A stretch of 64,000 nucleotides of DNA. It comes from Chryseobacterium sp. BLS98. Its GTDB lineage: Bacteria > Bacteroidota > Bacteroidia > Flavobacteriales > Weeksellaceae. Both the position numbers and the translations under genes were made by a program. This document shows, one piece after another, positions 1-10,200 of the stretch; the stretch's first letter is position 1; the number at the start of each line of letters is the position of its first letter. The stretch covers positions 806,001 through 870,000 of the forward strand of contig NZ_LFNF01000001.1 of assembly GCF_001045445.1 (NCBI RefSeq), read 5' to 3'. The notes below the pieces were generated by a model that saw nothing but the letters and a program-made list of their open reading frames with translations, did not search any database and was not told where the DNA came from.

Positions 1-1
1 C

Positions 2-1882
2 GGTGTTACGCCTAACGGATTGGGGGTATATGGAAATGCAAGCGCAAACGGAACCGGCGTGTATGCTAACAGCAACACAGGAACCGGACTTACCGCAACC
101 AGCAATAATGGAATTCCTGCAAGCATATCTATTTTCAATAATGCCAATAACAATAATGTCCTCAATGTTTCCAGTGTAGGAAACGGAACTGTTGTGAATG
201 TAACCACTACAGGCAACGGGGCTGGTGTCCAAAGTTCTACCGGGGCCGGATTCGGTCTGCATGGCATTACAAGTGCACAAACCTCTGCAGGTATCGTAGG
301 TGATAATAATGGAAATGGTGAAGCAGTGGTAGGAAGAACAACCAGTGATATTGCAGGTGCCGTTGTAGGCCGTAATGACGGAGGAGGTTATGGGGTAAGA
401 GGTTTTGTAGCAACAAATACTACCGGCACTTCCATCGGTGTCTTCGGACAGGTTGGACTTAATAGCGGAAAAGGAAGGGCCGGAAGGTTTGAAAACGTTA
501 ACGCTACGAATGACCTTAATACCCTGGAAGTAGAAACCAATGGTGCAGGAAACATTCCTGATAATACAAAGGGTAATGCATCCTCATTTCTTGTCAATAA
601 TACAAACAGTGTAGGAGCCGCGGTAAGAGGTGAAGTAAAAACAATCTTTGGAAACTTCGGCGCTGCCGGTATTTTCGGAATTTCTTCAGGCACAGGTGGT
701 TTTGCAGGTTTATTTCATGCCAGCAATCCATCCGGGAACGGTGCTGCATTGGTGGCTATCACCGATGGAAACGGAAATGCTATTACCGCAAATGCCAGCA
801 AAGACGGAAATGCTGTAGAAGCTAATATAGACGGAGCAGGAAATGCGCTTTATGCATGGGTTCCTACTTTTGCCACCGGACGTGCAGGAAGATTCAACAT
901 ATTTAATGACGCCAATACAAGCGATGTTATAACAGTAACTACCGTAGGTAATGGTACGGCCGGAAATTTTAAGGTTGACAAGGTAACGGGTACCTCACCT
1001 GCTGTAAAAGGTGAAGTGAATTCACAATTCGCCAATTTCGGAACTGCCGGTATCTATGGGTTATCCTCAGGTACAGGAGGTTATGGAGGGCTTTTCTATG
1101 CCAGCAATCCTTCCGGAAATGGTCCGGCTCTGATTGCTATTGCAGACGGAAACGGAAACGGAATCACCGCTAACGCATCTAATACCGGTGATGGTGTAGA
1201 AGCTACTGTTGATGGATCAGGATCTGCAATTTATGGATGGGTACCGAACTTCGGAACAGGAAGGGCCGGGCGTTTTACCAATTTCAATACGGCCAACGGG
1301 CAAAACGTTTTGGATGTTCGTAATGATGGTACCGGAACTGCTGCAATGATAGACCACAGAGGTTCATCGGGGAATATACTGGTCATGAGAAATGTGGGTA
1401 CCAATGTGGCAAGGGTGAATAAATCAGGTACAGGTTTTTTCAATGGCGGAACACAAAACAGTGGTGCAGACGTTGCTGAAGCATTTGATGTGGAAGGAAA
1501 TACTTCAGAATATGAACCTGGTGACATTTTAATTATTTCAACCAACTCAGACCGTACAGTAGAGAAATCATCAAAACCTTATTCTAATCTCGTAGCCGGA
1601 GTGTATGCAACAAAGCCGGGTGTGCTTCTGACTGAAGAGAATATAGATACTGAGCTTACAGGAAAAGTTCCGATGGGCGTTATTGGGGTGATTCCTACAA
1701 AAGTTTGCCTTGAAGGCGGTAAAATTAAAAGAGGAGACCTTCTGGTTACTTCATCAAAAATGGGAACAGCCATGAAAGCCAACCCTAAAAAGGTAAAAAT
1801 AGGACAGGTGATTGGAAAAGCGCTTCAGGACTACGACCAAAACTCAATTGGTAAAATTAAAGTACTGGTAAACATTAAATAA
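2..1882 (+). CDS. Repeat-rich surface/secreted protein, 5' end outside window
   Basis: The reading frame is open to the left edge: codons before the first TTG continue the same Gly/Asn-rich pattern, so the N-terminus lies outside the window. The visible part is built of short beta-prone Gly/Asn/Thr repeats. A longer 127-residue repeat begins near positions 611 and 992 (AVRGEV.. and AVKGEV.., each followed by an SSGTGG segment and ASNPSGNG). The last 140 residues form a distinct domain with the core SGADVAEAF, a YEPGDIL segment, a KRGDLLVTS segment and GKAL near the end. This tail recurs at the C-terminus of fibre-like repeat proteins of Bacteroidota. A role as a cell-surface or secreted fibre is inference. 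The next gene follows 6 bases later and is probably co-transcribed. Confidence 0.75.
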   Translation, partial: GVTPNGLGVYGNASANGTGVYANSNTGTGLTATSNNGIPASISIFNNANNNNVLNVSSVGNGTVVNVTTTGNGAGVQSSTGAGFGLHGITSAQTSAGIVGDNNGNGEAVVGRTTSDIAGAVVGRNDGGGYGVRGFVATNTTGTSIGVFGQVGLNSGKGRAGRFENVNATNDLNTLEVETNGAGNIPDNTKGNASSFLVNNTNSVGAAVRGEVKTIFGNFGAAGIFGISSGTGGFAGLFHASNPSGNGAALVAITDGNGNAITANASKDGNAVEANIDGAGNALYAWVPTFATGRAGRFNIFNDANTSDVITVTTVGNGTAGNFKVDKVTGTSPAVKGEVNSQFANFGTAGIYGLSSGTGGYGGLFYASNPSGNGPALIAIADGNGNGITANASNTGDGVEATVDGSGSAIYGWVPNFGTGRAGRFTNFNTANGQNVLDVRNDGTGTAAMIDHRGSSGNILVMRNVGTNVARVNKSGTGFFNGGTQNSGADVAEAFDVEGNTSEYEPGDILIISTNSDRTVEKSSKPYSNLVAGVYATKPGVLLTEENIDTELTGKVPMGVIGVIPTKVCLEGGKIKRGDLLVTSSKMGTAMKANPKKVKIGQVIGKALQDYDQNSIGKIKVLVNIK

Positions 1883-1888
1883 ACTATC

Positions 1889-2314
1889 ATGAAATCACTA
1901 TATATCATTGCATTTTTAGCATTAGGCGCGTCTGCTTATGCTCAGCAAAACAAGAAAGCTCAGGAATCTGATGATCAGGCACAGGTTGTGAAGCAGCTCA
2001 GAGAACGGGAAGCTCAACAGGCAAAAGATCTTCAGGAAAATGCCCCTAAAAAACAGGCTGTAACCACTCTGGCATCAGAACAGGGACTTGAGGTAAAAAA
2101 ACAGGACACAAAAGCTCAGAACTCCAGCTCAAATAATTCTTCAGGAAAATTACTGCCCAATACAGCAACAATTGCTGAAATAAAAGCTTCTATCCCCAAC
2201 AGGCAGGTATCCCGAACCAATACAGCGAATTCTAGGAACACAAATAGCAATGTCTTAGGCCTGCCCAACACGGCAACCTTGGAAGAAATAAAGAAAACCA
2301 TTCCAAAAAACTGA
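1889..2314 (+). CDS. Small secreted protein with two LPNTAT repeats
   Basis: A 141-residue protein with a clear signal peptide (hydrophobic stretch ending ASAYAQQ, cut near residue 18). The mature part is rich in Gln, Lys, Asn and Ala and is probably largely unstructured or helical in its first 60 residues. Two related segments, LLPNTATIAEIKASIPN and GLPNTATLEEIKKTIPK, lie at about residues 89-105 and 123-140. They may be short binding motifs. I do not recognise the family. It follows the large repeat protein by 6 bases and ends just before a strong terminator, so the two form a transcription unit. It may be a periplasmic or surface partner of the upstream protein. Confidence 0.7.
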   Translation: MKSLYIIAFLALGASAYAQQNKKAQESDDQAQVVKQLREREAQQAKDLQENAPKKQAVTTLASEQGLEVKKQDTKAQNSSSNNSSGKLLPNTATIAEIKASIPNRQVSRTNTANSRNTNSNVLGLPNTATLEEIKKTIPKN

Positions 2315-2335
2315 TAACATAACCAGATTTCAAGC

Positions 2336-2368
2336 AAAAAGTCCGCTCCAGCGCGGACTTTTTATATT
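2336..2368 (+). terminator. Rho-independent terminator
   Basis: A perfect 11-bp inverted repeat (AAAAAGTCCGC and its complement at 2353-2363) with a 6-base loop and a T-rich flank. It lies 22 bases after the stop of the small secreted protein. The A/T arms make it usable from either strand. Confidence 0.85.
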
Positions 2369-2422
2369 TTCAGGCTCAATGGTTTTAGATACTTGAATTT
2401 CAGTTTAGCTTAAATCAGACCC

Positions 2423-2857
2423 TTAATCCCAGTCTGCTGCTACAAATTTCATAGAATTTCCATTATCATCAGATAAGGTAAGGAAATGTCCCTCTATGGA
2501 ATAATGGGTCATTTTATCAAATTTCTGGCTGAAAGCTGTTTCCAGGTCCATATTCTGGCAGGCTTTCAATGTACTTCCTACTCCTGAAATTATTACTTTT
2601 CCTCCGTTTTTAAATTCGGAAGTAAAAAACATGCTGTTGCATCCCATATGGGCAGATCCCTTTATTTTTCCTTTTTCCATTACGCCTGTGAGGTTGATTT
2701 CTGCCTTATTTCTGACCAATTTCTCTTTAGAAAATTTATCAAAAGAAACGAGCATCCACTGTCTCTGAAGAGCGGGATTTTTTTCAGGAACAGCAGAGCA
2801 GCTTACTGCCGCCCCAAAAAATAAAACTGCAAAAAATGCTACAAGTATTTTTTTCAT
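2423..2857 (-). CDS. META/HslJ-domain lipoprotein
   Basis: A 144-residue protein with a lipoprotein signal: hydrophobic residues 4-18 and the lipobox AVSC with Cys20. The mature part matches the META (HslJ-like) fold in outline: WMLVSF near its start, the typical GCN motif in MGCNSMFF around residue 77, and a conserved C-terminal LTLSDDNGNSM hairpin. META-domain proteins are small periplasmic or outer-membrane lipoproteins, some linked to heat shock or secretion, but the biochemical role is not settled. It is a single gene. It is convergent with the upstream secreted-protein unit and divergent from the S46 peptidase. Confidence 0.8.
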   Translation of the reverse strand: MKKILVAFFAVLFFGAAVSCSAVPEKNPALQRQWMLVSFDKFSKEKLVRNKAEINLTGVMEKGKIKGSAHMGCNSMFFTSEFKNGGKVIISGVGSTLKACQNMDLETAFSQKFDKMTHYSIEGHFLTLSDDNGNSMKFVAADWD

Positions 2858-2943
2858 GTGGGGTATCCTTCCATTTTCATACCATTCCGGGATAGAATAT
2901 CGTAAAAATTAGTAAATTAGCGACACAAAAATTATTTTATAAA

Positions 2944-5154
2944 ATGAAAAGACTATTTCTACTGTTCACTTTCTTATTGGGCTTTGCCCAGATGAGGGCG
3001 GATGAGGGGATGTGGCTGTTAATGCTCATCAAAAGACTTAACGGGGTCGATATGCAAAAAGAAGGACTGCATTTGACACCTGAAGAAATTTATTCGGTAA
3101 ACAATTCAAGCTTAAAGGATGCTATTGTAAGCTTTGGAGGCTTCTGTACAGGAGAAATTGTTTCTGACAAAGGACTTATCTTCACGAACCACCACTGTGG
3201 TTACGGTGCTGTAGCTGCCGCTTCCACTCCGGAAAAAGATTACCTGAAAAACGGATTCTGGGCTATGAAGCAGAAGGACGAATTCAATGCAAAGGATCTT
3301 TATGTAAGATTTTTGGTAAGAATGGATGATGCTACGCAGAGAATCAATTCCAAGCTTAATAACAATATGACCGGAGCAGAGAGAAAAGCAGTCATTGATG
3401 CTGAAACAAAAGCCATCCAGACTGAAAACTCTGAAAACGGAAAATATACGGTAGTGGTAAAAGATTTCTTCAACGGAAATGAATTTTACTATTTTGTATA
3501 TCAAGATTATAAGGACATCAGATTGGTAGGAGCACCACCTTCATCTTTGGGTAAATTCGGAGGTGATACCGATAACTGGGAATGGCCAAGACATACTGCT
3601 GATTTCACCGTATTCAGAGTATATGCTGATGCAGCAGGAAACCCTGCGGAATATGCTCCAAGCAACGTTCCATTGAAGCCTAAGCACTTCCTTCCGGTTT
3701 CTCTTAAAGGAATCAAACCTGGAGATTTTTCTATGATCTTAGGATACCCTGGAAGAACAAACCGTTACCTTACTTCTTACGGAATCCAGCAGATGGTTAA
3801 CAAAGACTATCCGGCTTGGGTAGAGGCTTCCAAACTGGCTATGGATGTTATGAAAAAGTATATGAACAAGGATAAAGCAACTCAGCTTAATTATGCTTCT
3901 CAATATGCTTCTGTAGCAAACTACTGGAAAAACAGACAGGGAACGATTGATGCGGTAGATAAAAACGGAACGATCTCTGACAAACAAAAGATCGAGGATA
4001 CCTACAGAAAATGGACCGCATTACCAGGAAATTCAGAATATGACGGTGTTTTAGAAGATATCGGAGCTTATTACAAGCAGGTTTCTGACAGAAATGTTGA
4101 AAGAAACTATGCTTCACAGTTCTCCAGAAATGCAAAATATATTACTCTTGCCCTACAGGTAGGGTCTGTTCTTAAAGCCTATTCTGCACAGGATATGCAG
4201 GGAAGGTTGGCAATGAAGGCCAAAACTGAAGCGGCAATCAAAGCAGCTTATGAAAACTTCAATCCGGCCCTGGAAGGAGAAATGCTTGCTTCTATGGCTG
4301 GTCTTTACCAATCCAGAGTAACGAATAAGGAAGTGGCATCTGCTACTATTTTAGGATTAGACTCCAAGACTCTTTCTAATGTAGCTTATTCTTCAATTTT
4401 CGCCAATAAGACTTCTGCTACGAACTTCTTATTGAATCCGGATGCATTGAAACTTGATGCGGATCCGCTTTGGAAAATTGCCAACGGAATCGTTGCCGAT
4501 CAGAAAATGATAACGGAAAAGTATTCTAAAGTTGATGATAACTTTAACAAGAACAACCGTTTATTCCTGGCCGGATTAATGAAAGCGATGCCTGAGAAAA
4601 AATTCTATCCGGATGCTAACTCTACCATGAGATTAACTTACGGAACAGTAGATAAACTTCCTGTAAGAAATGACAGAAACTACTTCGGAGTTACTGACAA
4701 TTATTATACGGATATGACCGGTCTTGTAGGAAAATACAAGAAAGGAGATGAAGAATTCGACCTTCCTCAAAGAGTGATCGATCTTTATAACCTTAAAGAT
4801 TTCGGCCAATACGCTGATGCTGCAGGATATATGCCGGTAAACTTCCTTTCCAACAATGACATTACGGGTGGTAACTCCGGTTCTCCTGTAATTGATGGAG
4901 ATGGAAACCTTATCGGTATTGCATTCGACGGAAACAGCGAAGCATTAAGCGGTGATATCGTATTTGAACAGGACTGGCAGAAAACAATTAACGTAGATGT
5001 ACGTTTTGTTCTTTGGACAATCGACAAATATGCTGGAGCAAGAAGGCTGATCGACGAATTAAAGCTTGTAAGAGGAGAAAACACACCTCCTGATACGAAG
5101 TCTAAAAATTCAGGGACTACCCAAATGCCTAAAAAAGCAAAAAAAGTAAAATAA
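2944..5154 (+). CDS. dpp7: S46 family dipeptidyl-peptidase, DPP7-type
   Basis: A periplasmic serine exopeptidase that removes dipeptides from peptide N-termini. It helps protein-feeding Bacteroidota use extracellular peptides. The protein has 736 residues with a signal peptide ending near residue 19 (MRADEGMW is the usual mature start of S46). The catalytic triad is visible: the NHHC motif (residues 82-85), Asp220 in RHTADF, and Ser645 in GGNSGSP. The residue 18 after the catalytic serine is Gly663 (AFDGN). From memory of the family, Gly here goes with the DPP7 type, which prefers hydrophobic P1 residues, while DPP11 has Arg and prefers Asp/Glu. The C-terminus carries a short basic tail (PKKAKKVK). 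It is a single gene followed by a strong terminator. Confidence 0.92.
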   Translation: MKRLFLLFTFLLGFAQMRADEGMWLLMLIKRLNGVDMQKEGLHLTPEEIYSVNNSSLKDAIVSFGGFCTGEIVSDKGLIFTNHHCGYGAVAAASTPEKDYLKNGFWAMKQKDEFNAKDLYVRFLVRMDDATQRINSKLNNNMTGAERKAVIDAETKAIQTENSENGKYTVVVKDFFNGNEFYYFVYQDYKDIRLVGAPPSSLGKFGGDTDNWEWPRHTADFTVFRVYADAAGNPAEYAPSNVPLKPKHFLPVSLKGIKPGDFSMILGYPGRTNRYLTSYGIQQMVNKDYPAWVEASKLAMDVMKKYMNKDKATQLNYASQYASVANYWKNRQGTIDAVDKNGTISDKQKIEDTYRKWTALPGNSEYDGVLEDIGAYYKQVSDRNVERNYASQFSRNAKYITLALQVGSVLKAYSAQDMQGRLAMKAKTEAAIKAAYENFNPALEGEMLASMAGLYQSRVTNKEVASATILGLDSKTLSNVAYSSIFANKTSATNFLLNPDALKLDADPLWKIANGIVADQKMITEKYSKVDDNFNKNNRLFLAGLMKAMPEKKFYPDANSTMRLTYGTVDKLPVRNDRNYFGVTDNYYTDMTGLVGKYKKGDEEFDLPQRVIDLYNLKDFGQYADAAGYMPVNFLSNNDITGGNSGSPVIDGDGNLIGIAFDGNSEALSGDIVFEQDWQKTINVDVRFVLWTIDKYAGARRLIDELKLVRGENTPPDTKSKNSGTTQMPKKAKKVK

Positions 5155-5172
5155 TCTTTTTTGATATATTTT

Positions 5173-5207
5173 AAAACCGTGAATTTACATTCACGGTTTT
5201 TTTATTT
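5173..5207 (+). terminator. Rho-independent terminator after S46 peptidase
   Basis: A perfect 12-bp stem, AAAACCGTGAAT with its complement at 5189-5200, a TTAC loop and a run of T. It lies 18 bases after the stop codon. Confidence 0.85.
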
Positions 5208-5226
5208 TTGACTTAAAATCTTTATC

Positions 5227-5700
5227 ATGAAACAGAAAATAGAATTTACCGGAATTATAAAGCAAAACGGATCCATGAACGCCGCTTTTGTAGAATTCCC
5301 TTTTTCTACGGAAGAATTGTTCGGCAAAAAAGGACAGGTCAAAGTTAAAGCAACATTTGATGATAAGATAGAATATCGTGGAAGTCTTGCCAAAATGAAA
5401 TCTGACTGTCATATTTTAGGTTTAACCCAGGATATTCGGAAGCAGTTGGGAAAGACTTTTGGTGACGAAGTTTCAGTAAGACTTACTGAAGATAAAGAGG
5501 AAAGAACCGTTGATATTGCTGATGATATTGCTCTTGTTTTCAATGAAAATCCCGATGCCAAAAAACTGTTTGATGCCATGAGCTATACTCACAGAAAAGA
5601 ATACATCCGCTGGATCGAAGAAGCAAAGAAATCTGAAACCAGGGAAAACAGGAAGATTAAAATGATTGAAATGATTTTGAGTGGGAAAAAGGGAGTTTAA
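5227..5700 (+). CDS. DUF1905 / YdeI (OmpD-associated) family protein
   Basis: A 157-residue soluble cytoplasmic protein without signal or membrane segment. Residues 1-85 fit a DUF1905 beta domain (EFTGIIKQNG, YRGSLAKM, ILGLTQDIRKQLGK). Residues 100-155 fit the YdeI/OmdA C-terminal helical motif (SYTHRKEYIRWIEEAKK then RKIKMIEMI). Relatives have been linked to resistance to bacteriocins or cationic peptides, but the mechanism is unknown. It begins just after the peptidase terminator and ends before another hairpin, so it is probably its own unit. Confidence 0.85.
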   Translation: MKQKIEFTGIIKQNGSMNAAFVEFPFSTEELFGKKGQVKVKATFDDKIEYRGSLAKMKSDCHILGLTQDIRKQLGKTFGDEVSVRLTEDKEERTVDIADDIALVFNENPDAKKLFDAMSYTHRKEYIRWIEEAKKSETRENRKIKMIEMILSGKKGV

Positions 5701-5705
5701 TTAAA

Positions 5706-5734
5706 CTCAGAACTCTTTTATTTAGAGTTCTGAG
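5706..5734. terminator. Bidirectional hairpin between convergent genes
   Basis: A perfect 11-bp inverted repeat (CTCAGAACTCT and its complement) around a 7-base A/T loop. It sits between the stops of the YdeI-like gene and the convergent beta-helix gene, so it could end transcription from both sides. There is no long T tract. Confidence 0.6.
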
Positions 5735-5742
5735 ACAATAGT

Positions 5743-7110
5743 TTACATCATACCTGCATTTTTCAGGTTTAGTAATAATGTATTAAAATCTGAAACCAAT
5801 TCAGTAACAGTTGTTGCAGAAGAGTTATTCTGATTTATTGCTTTTTTAACAACTCCTGTCTCAATCGTTGATGCAAATGAGTCCGCACAAATAATTGTCG
5901 AATTGCTATCCGGTAATTCAGGCTGCCATCCGTTTTTCCAAAGTTTATCGTTGGGTATTCTAAAAATTGTTGTATAGCTTGCTGAACCTTCATTATATAC
6001 CATAATTTCTGTATGCTCTGTAATATGCGGAACCCAATCTTGATTTTTTCCTATATTCTGACCTGATTTTAATCTTGCCTGAATTTTGTAAACATTATGA
6101 CTTCCATTGTTTATTTGCTGATAAATATTTTTAATATCATACATGATTAATTCAATATTGCACATACCTGCATTATCATTAATAATTGCTACATCTTTTA
6201 TGGTTCCTGCATATCCTGAAATTTTATGTCGTTCTCCCCTTAGTATAATTCCGGTGTTATGCCCTCCAAGTGTTAAATTTGTGATTGAACAGCTGCTTAC
6301 AGCTTGATAAAATTCAATCCCCGTTCCTGTTTCTCCGCTAGCAACGATATTATCCAGTTTTACCACATCACCGAAATAAAAACTATTTGAATTAAGCCAG
6401 GAATTCCAGTGTACACCATTTAATGATCCTTTTTCCTGATATAATGCCCATCCTCCATTCCGAAATGATACATAGTCATTAATCTCAGAATCATGTGGTC
6501 CTTTATATGTCCAGCCATTCCCATTATTTGCAACGGTCTTAATATGATTGAAATTACTTTCCAGCGCATCATATGTTGTAGAAAAATCATTTAAAGGGTA
6601 ATCGTGAGTTGTAAATTCAGTGTATATTCCGTCTTCTTTACAATTCGCAACGACAATGTTATTGACATATAGAGAACATCCCCATATTCTCATTCCAAAG
6701 CCTGCATTATTATTCTGTTTGTTACCATCTATAGAAAGATTGCTTACCCCTGCATATCTCACTCCTCTTATTTCCGGATCTGCTTTTGGCGTACCTGTAA
6801 GTAAAGCAAAATCTCTCCCCTGAATTACATCCAGATGACTTCCGGAAACAGATTTTAAAATGGTGGTATTGGGTCCGGCTCCATTCAAAAATATGTTTGA
6901 GTCAAGAATTATATTAGCATAATATGTTCCTGAAGGAATATTGATTTGTCCGCCGCCATTCGTTTTTACATGATCAATTGCATTCTGAAAAACAACACTG
7001 TCATCAGATGTTCCTAAAGTCCCAAAATCTGTAACATCATAAGAGTTTGCGGTAAAATTATTAGTGGCAAAAACAGCCGAAGAATTTGTTTGTTCATTTT
7101 TTGTTGACAT
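5743..7110 (-). CDS. Right-handed beta-helix (pectate-lyase-3-like) protein
   Basis: A 455-residue protein. The N-terminal part carries the usual start of the pectate_lyase_3/GH28-related fold: VTDFGTLGTSDDSVVFQNAID, then GGGQINIPSGTYY and INGAGPNTTILK-like text near residues 55-95. Parallel beta-helix rungs rich in Asn and Gly follow (GVSNLSIDGNKQNNNAG, LYVNNIVVANCKEDGIYTE). There is no signal peptide or T9SS tail, unlike most secreted polysaccharide lyases, so export is unclear. No catalytic residues can be assigned with confidence. The C-terminal 80 residues look like a separate small domain. Upstream on the same strand is the A-T-R synthetase gene, with a terminator between them. Confidence 0.7.
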   Translation of the reverse strand: MSTKNEQTNSSAVFATNNFTANSYDVTDFGTLGTSDDSVVFQNAIDHVKTNGGGQINIPSGTYYANIILDSNIFLNGAGPNTTILKSVSGSHLDVIQGRDFALLTGTPKADPEIRGVRYAGVSNLSIDGNKQNNNAGFGMRIWGCSLYVNNIVVANCKEDGIYTEFTTHDYPLNDFSTTYDALESNFNHIKTVANNGNGWTYKGPHDSEINDYVSFRNGGWALYQEKGSLNGVHWNSWLNSNSFYFGDVVKLDNIVASGETGTGIEFYQAVSSCSITNLTLGGHNTGIILRGERHKISGYAGTIKDVAIINDNAGMCNIELIMYDIKNIYQQINNGSHNVYKIQARLKSGQNIGKNQDWVPHITEHTEIMVYNEGSASYTTIFRIPNDKLWKNGWQPELPDSNSTIICADSFASTIETGVVKKAINQNNSSATTVTELVSDFNTLLLNLKNAGMM

Positions 7111-7202
7111 TTCATTAATTATTAAAGGTTAATTTTAAACACTGTTCTTATAATGTAAATATCATCCCGCATTGCGACAAAACTCGACGTATTATTTTTA
7201 AT

Positions 7203-7232
7203 ATAAAAAGGCCGGAAATAAACTTTCCGACC
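7203..7232 (-). terminator. Terminator after the A-T-R gene
   Basis: On the minus strand, a 9-bp stem (GGTCGGAAA pairing with TTTCCGGCC, one G-U) with a 5-base loop is followed by TTTTT. It lies 20 bases after the stop of the synthetase gene and separates it from the beta-helix gene. Confidence 0.75.
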
Positions 7233-7251
7233 TTATACTCATTAATTTAAG

Positions 7252-10200
7252 TTATGAGGTTGAAATTCCCAGATATTTCAAATAAGCATCCAGTATTTTT
7301 TTATCAAAAACCGGCTCCTCAATACCAGATCCCTCCAGAAACTGAATGACATTCGAACAGTCCCAGACATATGTATTCTGATACAGCTCCACTGTAGAAA
7401 GCCCTTCATGCATATTATCCTTAAACAAACTTGTTAATGGATAAAGACGGTTTTTACTATCATCTTCCCACTGTTTTCTCCACTCTTTGTAAGGAAGCCC
7501 CTCAAGAGTAAGCGGATAGTATTTCTTCAGAAGCATAAAAAAATCTTCAAGGGTAAGGTTGGTTTCCGGTTTCGCAATCAGGTTGAATTTTTTACCAATA
7601 GCATCTTTATTTTTTGTGATATGAGACATTGCTTTGGTCATATAGTCTACCGTGATCAGTCCCTCTCTTAATTCAGTAAGCAAGGGGTAAGATTTAAACT
7701 CAACACAGTTTTTTACAAGCCCTGACCACCATTGATAAGGAGCACTGGCGCCTGTCTGACTATGGCACATGGCATAGCCAAGACGGTAAGTAATTAACGG
7801 AAGGCCCTCTTTAGCGGCAAGATCAGCCACCGCTTCCATCACCCATTTACTTCTTACATACCCGATATCCTTGTTTACAGACATCAGATTCTGGGCAATA
7901 TCATCACTTTCCAGCATGACGGTTTTCCCTGTGAAAACATGACCCCAACTGTAAACAGAAATGGTAGATAACAGAGCAAGACATTTGGTCCTTTCGGCAC
8001 CGGCAAGCTTTATAATTTCTCTTAAGCCCTCCACATTCGGTGCTTTCATGTAGGAATAAGGCTCTATAAAATTAACTGAGCTTCCCGAATGATAAATAAG
8101 GTCCAGCATTGCTGCAAGTTTTTTGAATTTCTCTTCTGAAAAGCCCAATAATGGAAGCGATAAATCTCCTATTACCGGAATAATTCTAGGTTTCTGCTCT
8201 TCTTTTCTATCAATATGGTACTGTTTATAGCAGCGATCTATTTTCTCTACGGCATGAAATTCGTCCTGAGCTCTTACGAGACAGTAGATATCTGCAGATG
8301 TAGTATCTAAAAGCTCCTGAAGTAAATGGATTCCGACAAATCCGGTAACTCCTGTCAGAAATATGTTTTTAGGATTTTTCAATTGTTTTGGATCGAAACC
8401 TCCCGCGAAAACGGTTCCCGGAGCCAGATAAACATCCTGCTGAAGAGCTACGTAAGGTTCTACATCTTCTTCAGGAACGGCTTCCCTGGCTTCTTGGGCC
8501 CTAATGATCAGTTCATTGGAAAGCTGTTTGAGGACCGGAAACTGGTAAATATCCCGCATATAGACTTTGGTTTCCAACCTCGAATTCAAGGCAGTTGCAA
8601 TGATAGCAACAAGCAGAGAGTTCCCCCCAATATCAAAAAAATTATCTGTGATATTAATTACCGGACGCTCCAGTTCTTCAGCCCAGATATCTGCTATAAT
8701 CCTTTCGGTCTCATTGGTGGGTGGTTCTGTAGAAATAAGCTCTCTTGCTTCTTTATCTGCAAGTTCCTTTAACAAAAGAGTGTCCGTTTTTCCATTAGGA
8801 GTAAGTGGTATTTTATCAATGATTATAATCTGAGCAGGAATCATATAGCCCGGAAGCTCTTCTTTCAACTGTTGCCTTACCCAAGCTGTGTCTGCTTTTT
8901 CTCCGGATTTCAGCAAGATGAAAGCAACAATATATTTATTGCTTCCATGATCTTTTGTAATTACAGCAGCTTCCTGTATCCCTTCCAAACGGGTAAGACT
9001 ACGTTCAATTTCTCCCAATTCCACCCGAAAACCTCTAATTTTCACCTGATTGTCTATTCGCCCTAAAAATTCAATATCTCCATCAGATTTCCAACGGGCA
9101 AGATCACCTGTGCGGTACAGTCTTTCATTTCCTCTGAATGGATTTTGAACAAATTTCGAAGCTGTAAGCTCTTCATTGTTAAGATAGCCTTTAGCTAAAA
9201 GAGTTCCTCCTATATATAACTCTCCCACGGCTCCTAAGGGCAATAATTCGCTGTTTTCCCCTAAGATGTAAGCCTGTGCATTGGCTATTGGTCTCCCTAT
9301 TGAAGAAATGTATTGTCCATTCATATCTTTAACTTTTTTGAAAGTAGCATAGACTGTACATTCGGTAGGACCGTAATAATCAATCAATTCATAACTCAAT
9401 TCGCTGGTAAGCACAGGCTTGAGCTTTTCTCCTCCTGTAAAAAGGTACTTAAGATCTAAATCATTATATTTTCGGGTTTCTTCAACAACAGACGGCACAA
9501 GAACAGAAGGTGCAAATCCATGGGTAATTCTGTTTTTTCGGTAAAATTTTACAAGTGCTGATGCCTCCACCCTGTCTTCATTGTCTGCTATAAAAATAAC
9601 AGCACCGGCAGTAAGTGCTGACCAGGTCTCCCATACGGAGATATCAAATGCAAGCCCGGCAACAAGGGTAAGCCGCGAGGTATGATCAACATGAAAATAC
9701 TGGTTGTGCCAGATCGCCAGGTGCTGGATGCTATGATGAGAAATCATAACACCTTTGGGATTTCCTGTTGAGCCGGATGTGTAGATGGTATAAGCCGATG
9801 CATTCTGATGTAAAGTAATATCAGGCAGTTCAATAGGCAGATATTCCAGGCTTTCTTTATGGTCCAGGTAAAATATTTCAGACCCAACCGTCAATAAACT
9901 TCCATGCACAGTATCGGTAATAATAATTCCTGCTGAGGTGTCTGCCAGGATATATTCTACACGTTTTACCGGATAAGCAGGATCTACAGGAACATAAGCA
10001 GCACCGGTTTTCAAAATTCCAAGGATGGCAATAAGCCACTCTAACGAACGATCCAGCCATACCGGAACAAACATTCCTTCTTTTATTCCTTTTTTCAGCA
10101 GGATATTGGCAAGCTGATTGCTTTTCTGATCAAGCTCCCGATAACTTATTTGCTTATCCTGATAAACAGCAGCAGTATTTTCCGGATGAAGTATCACCTG

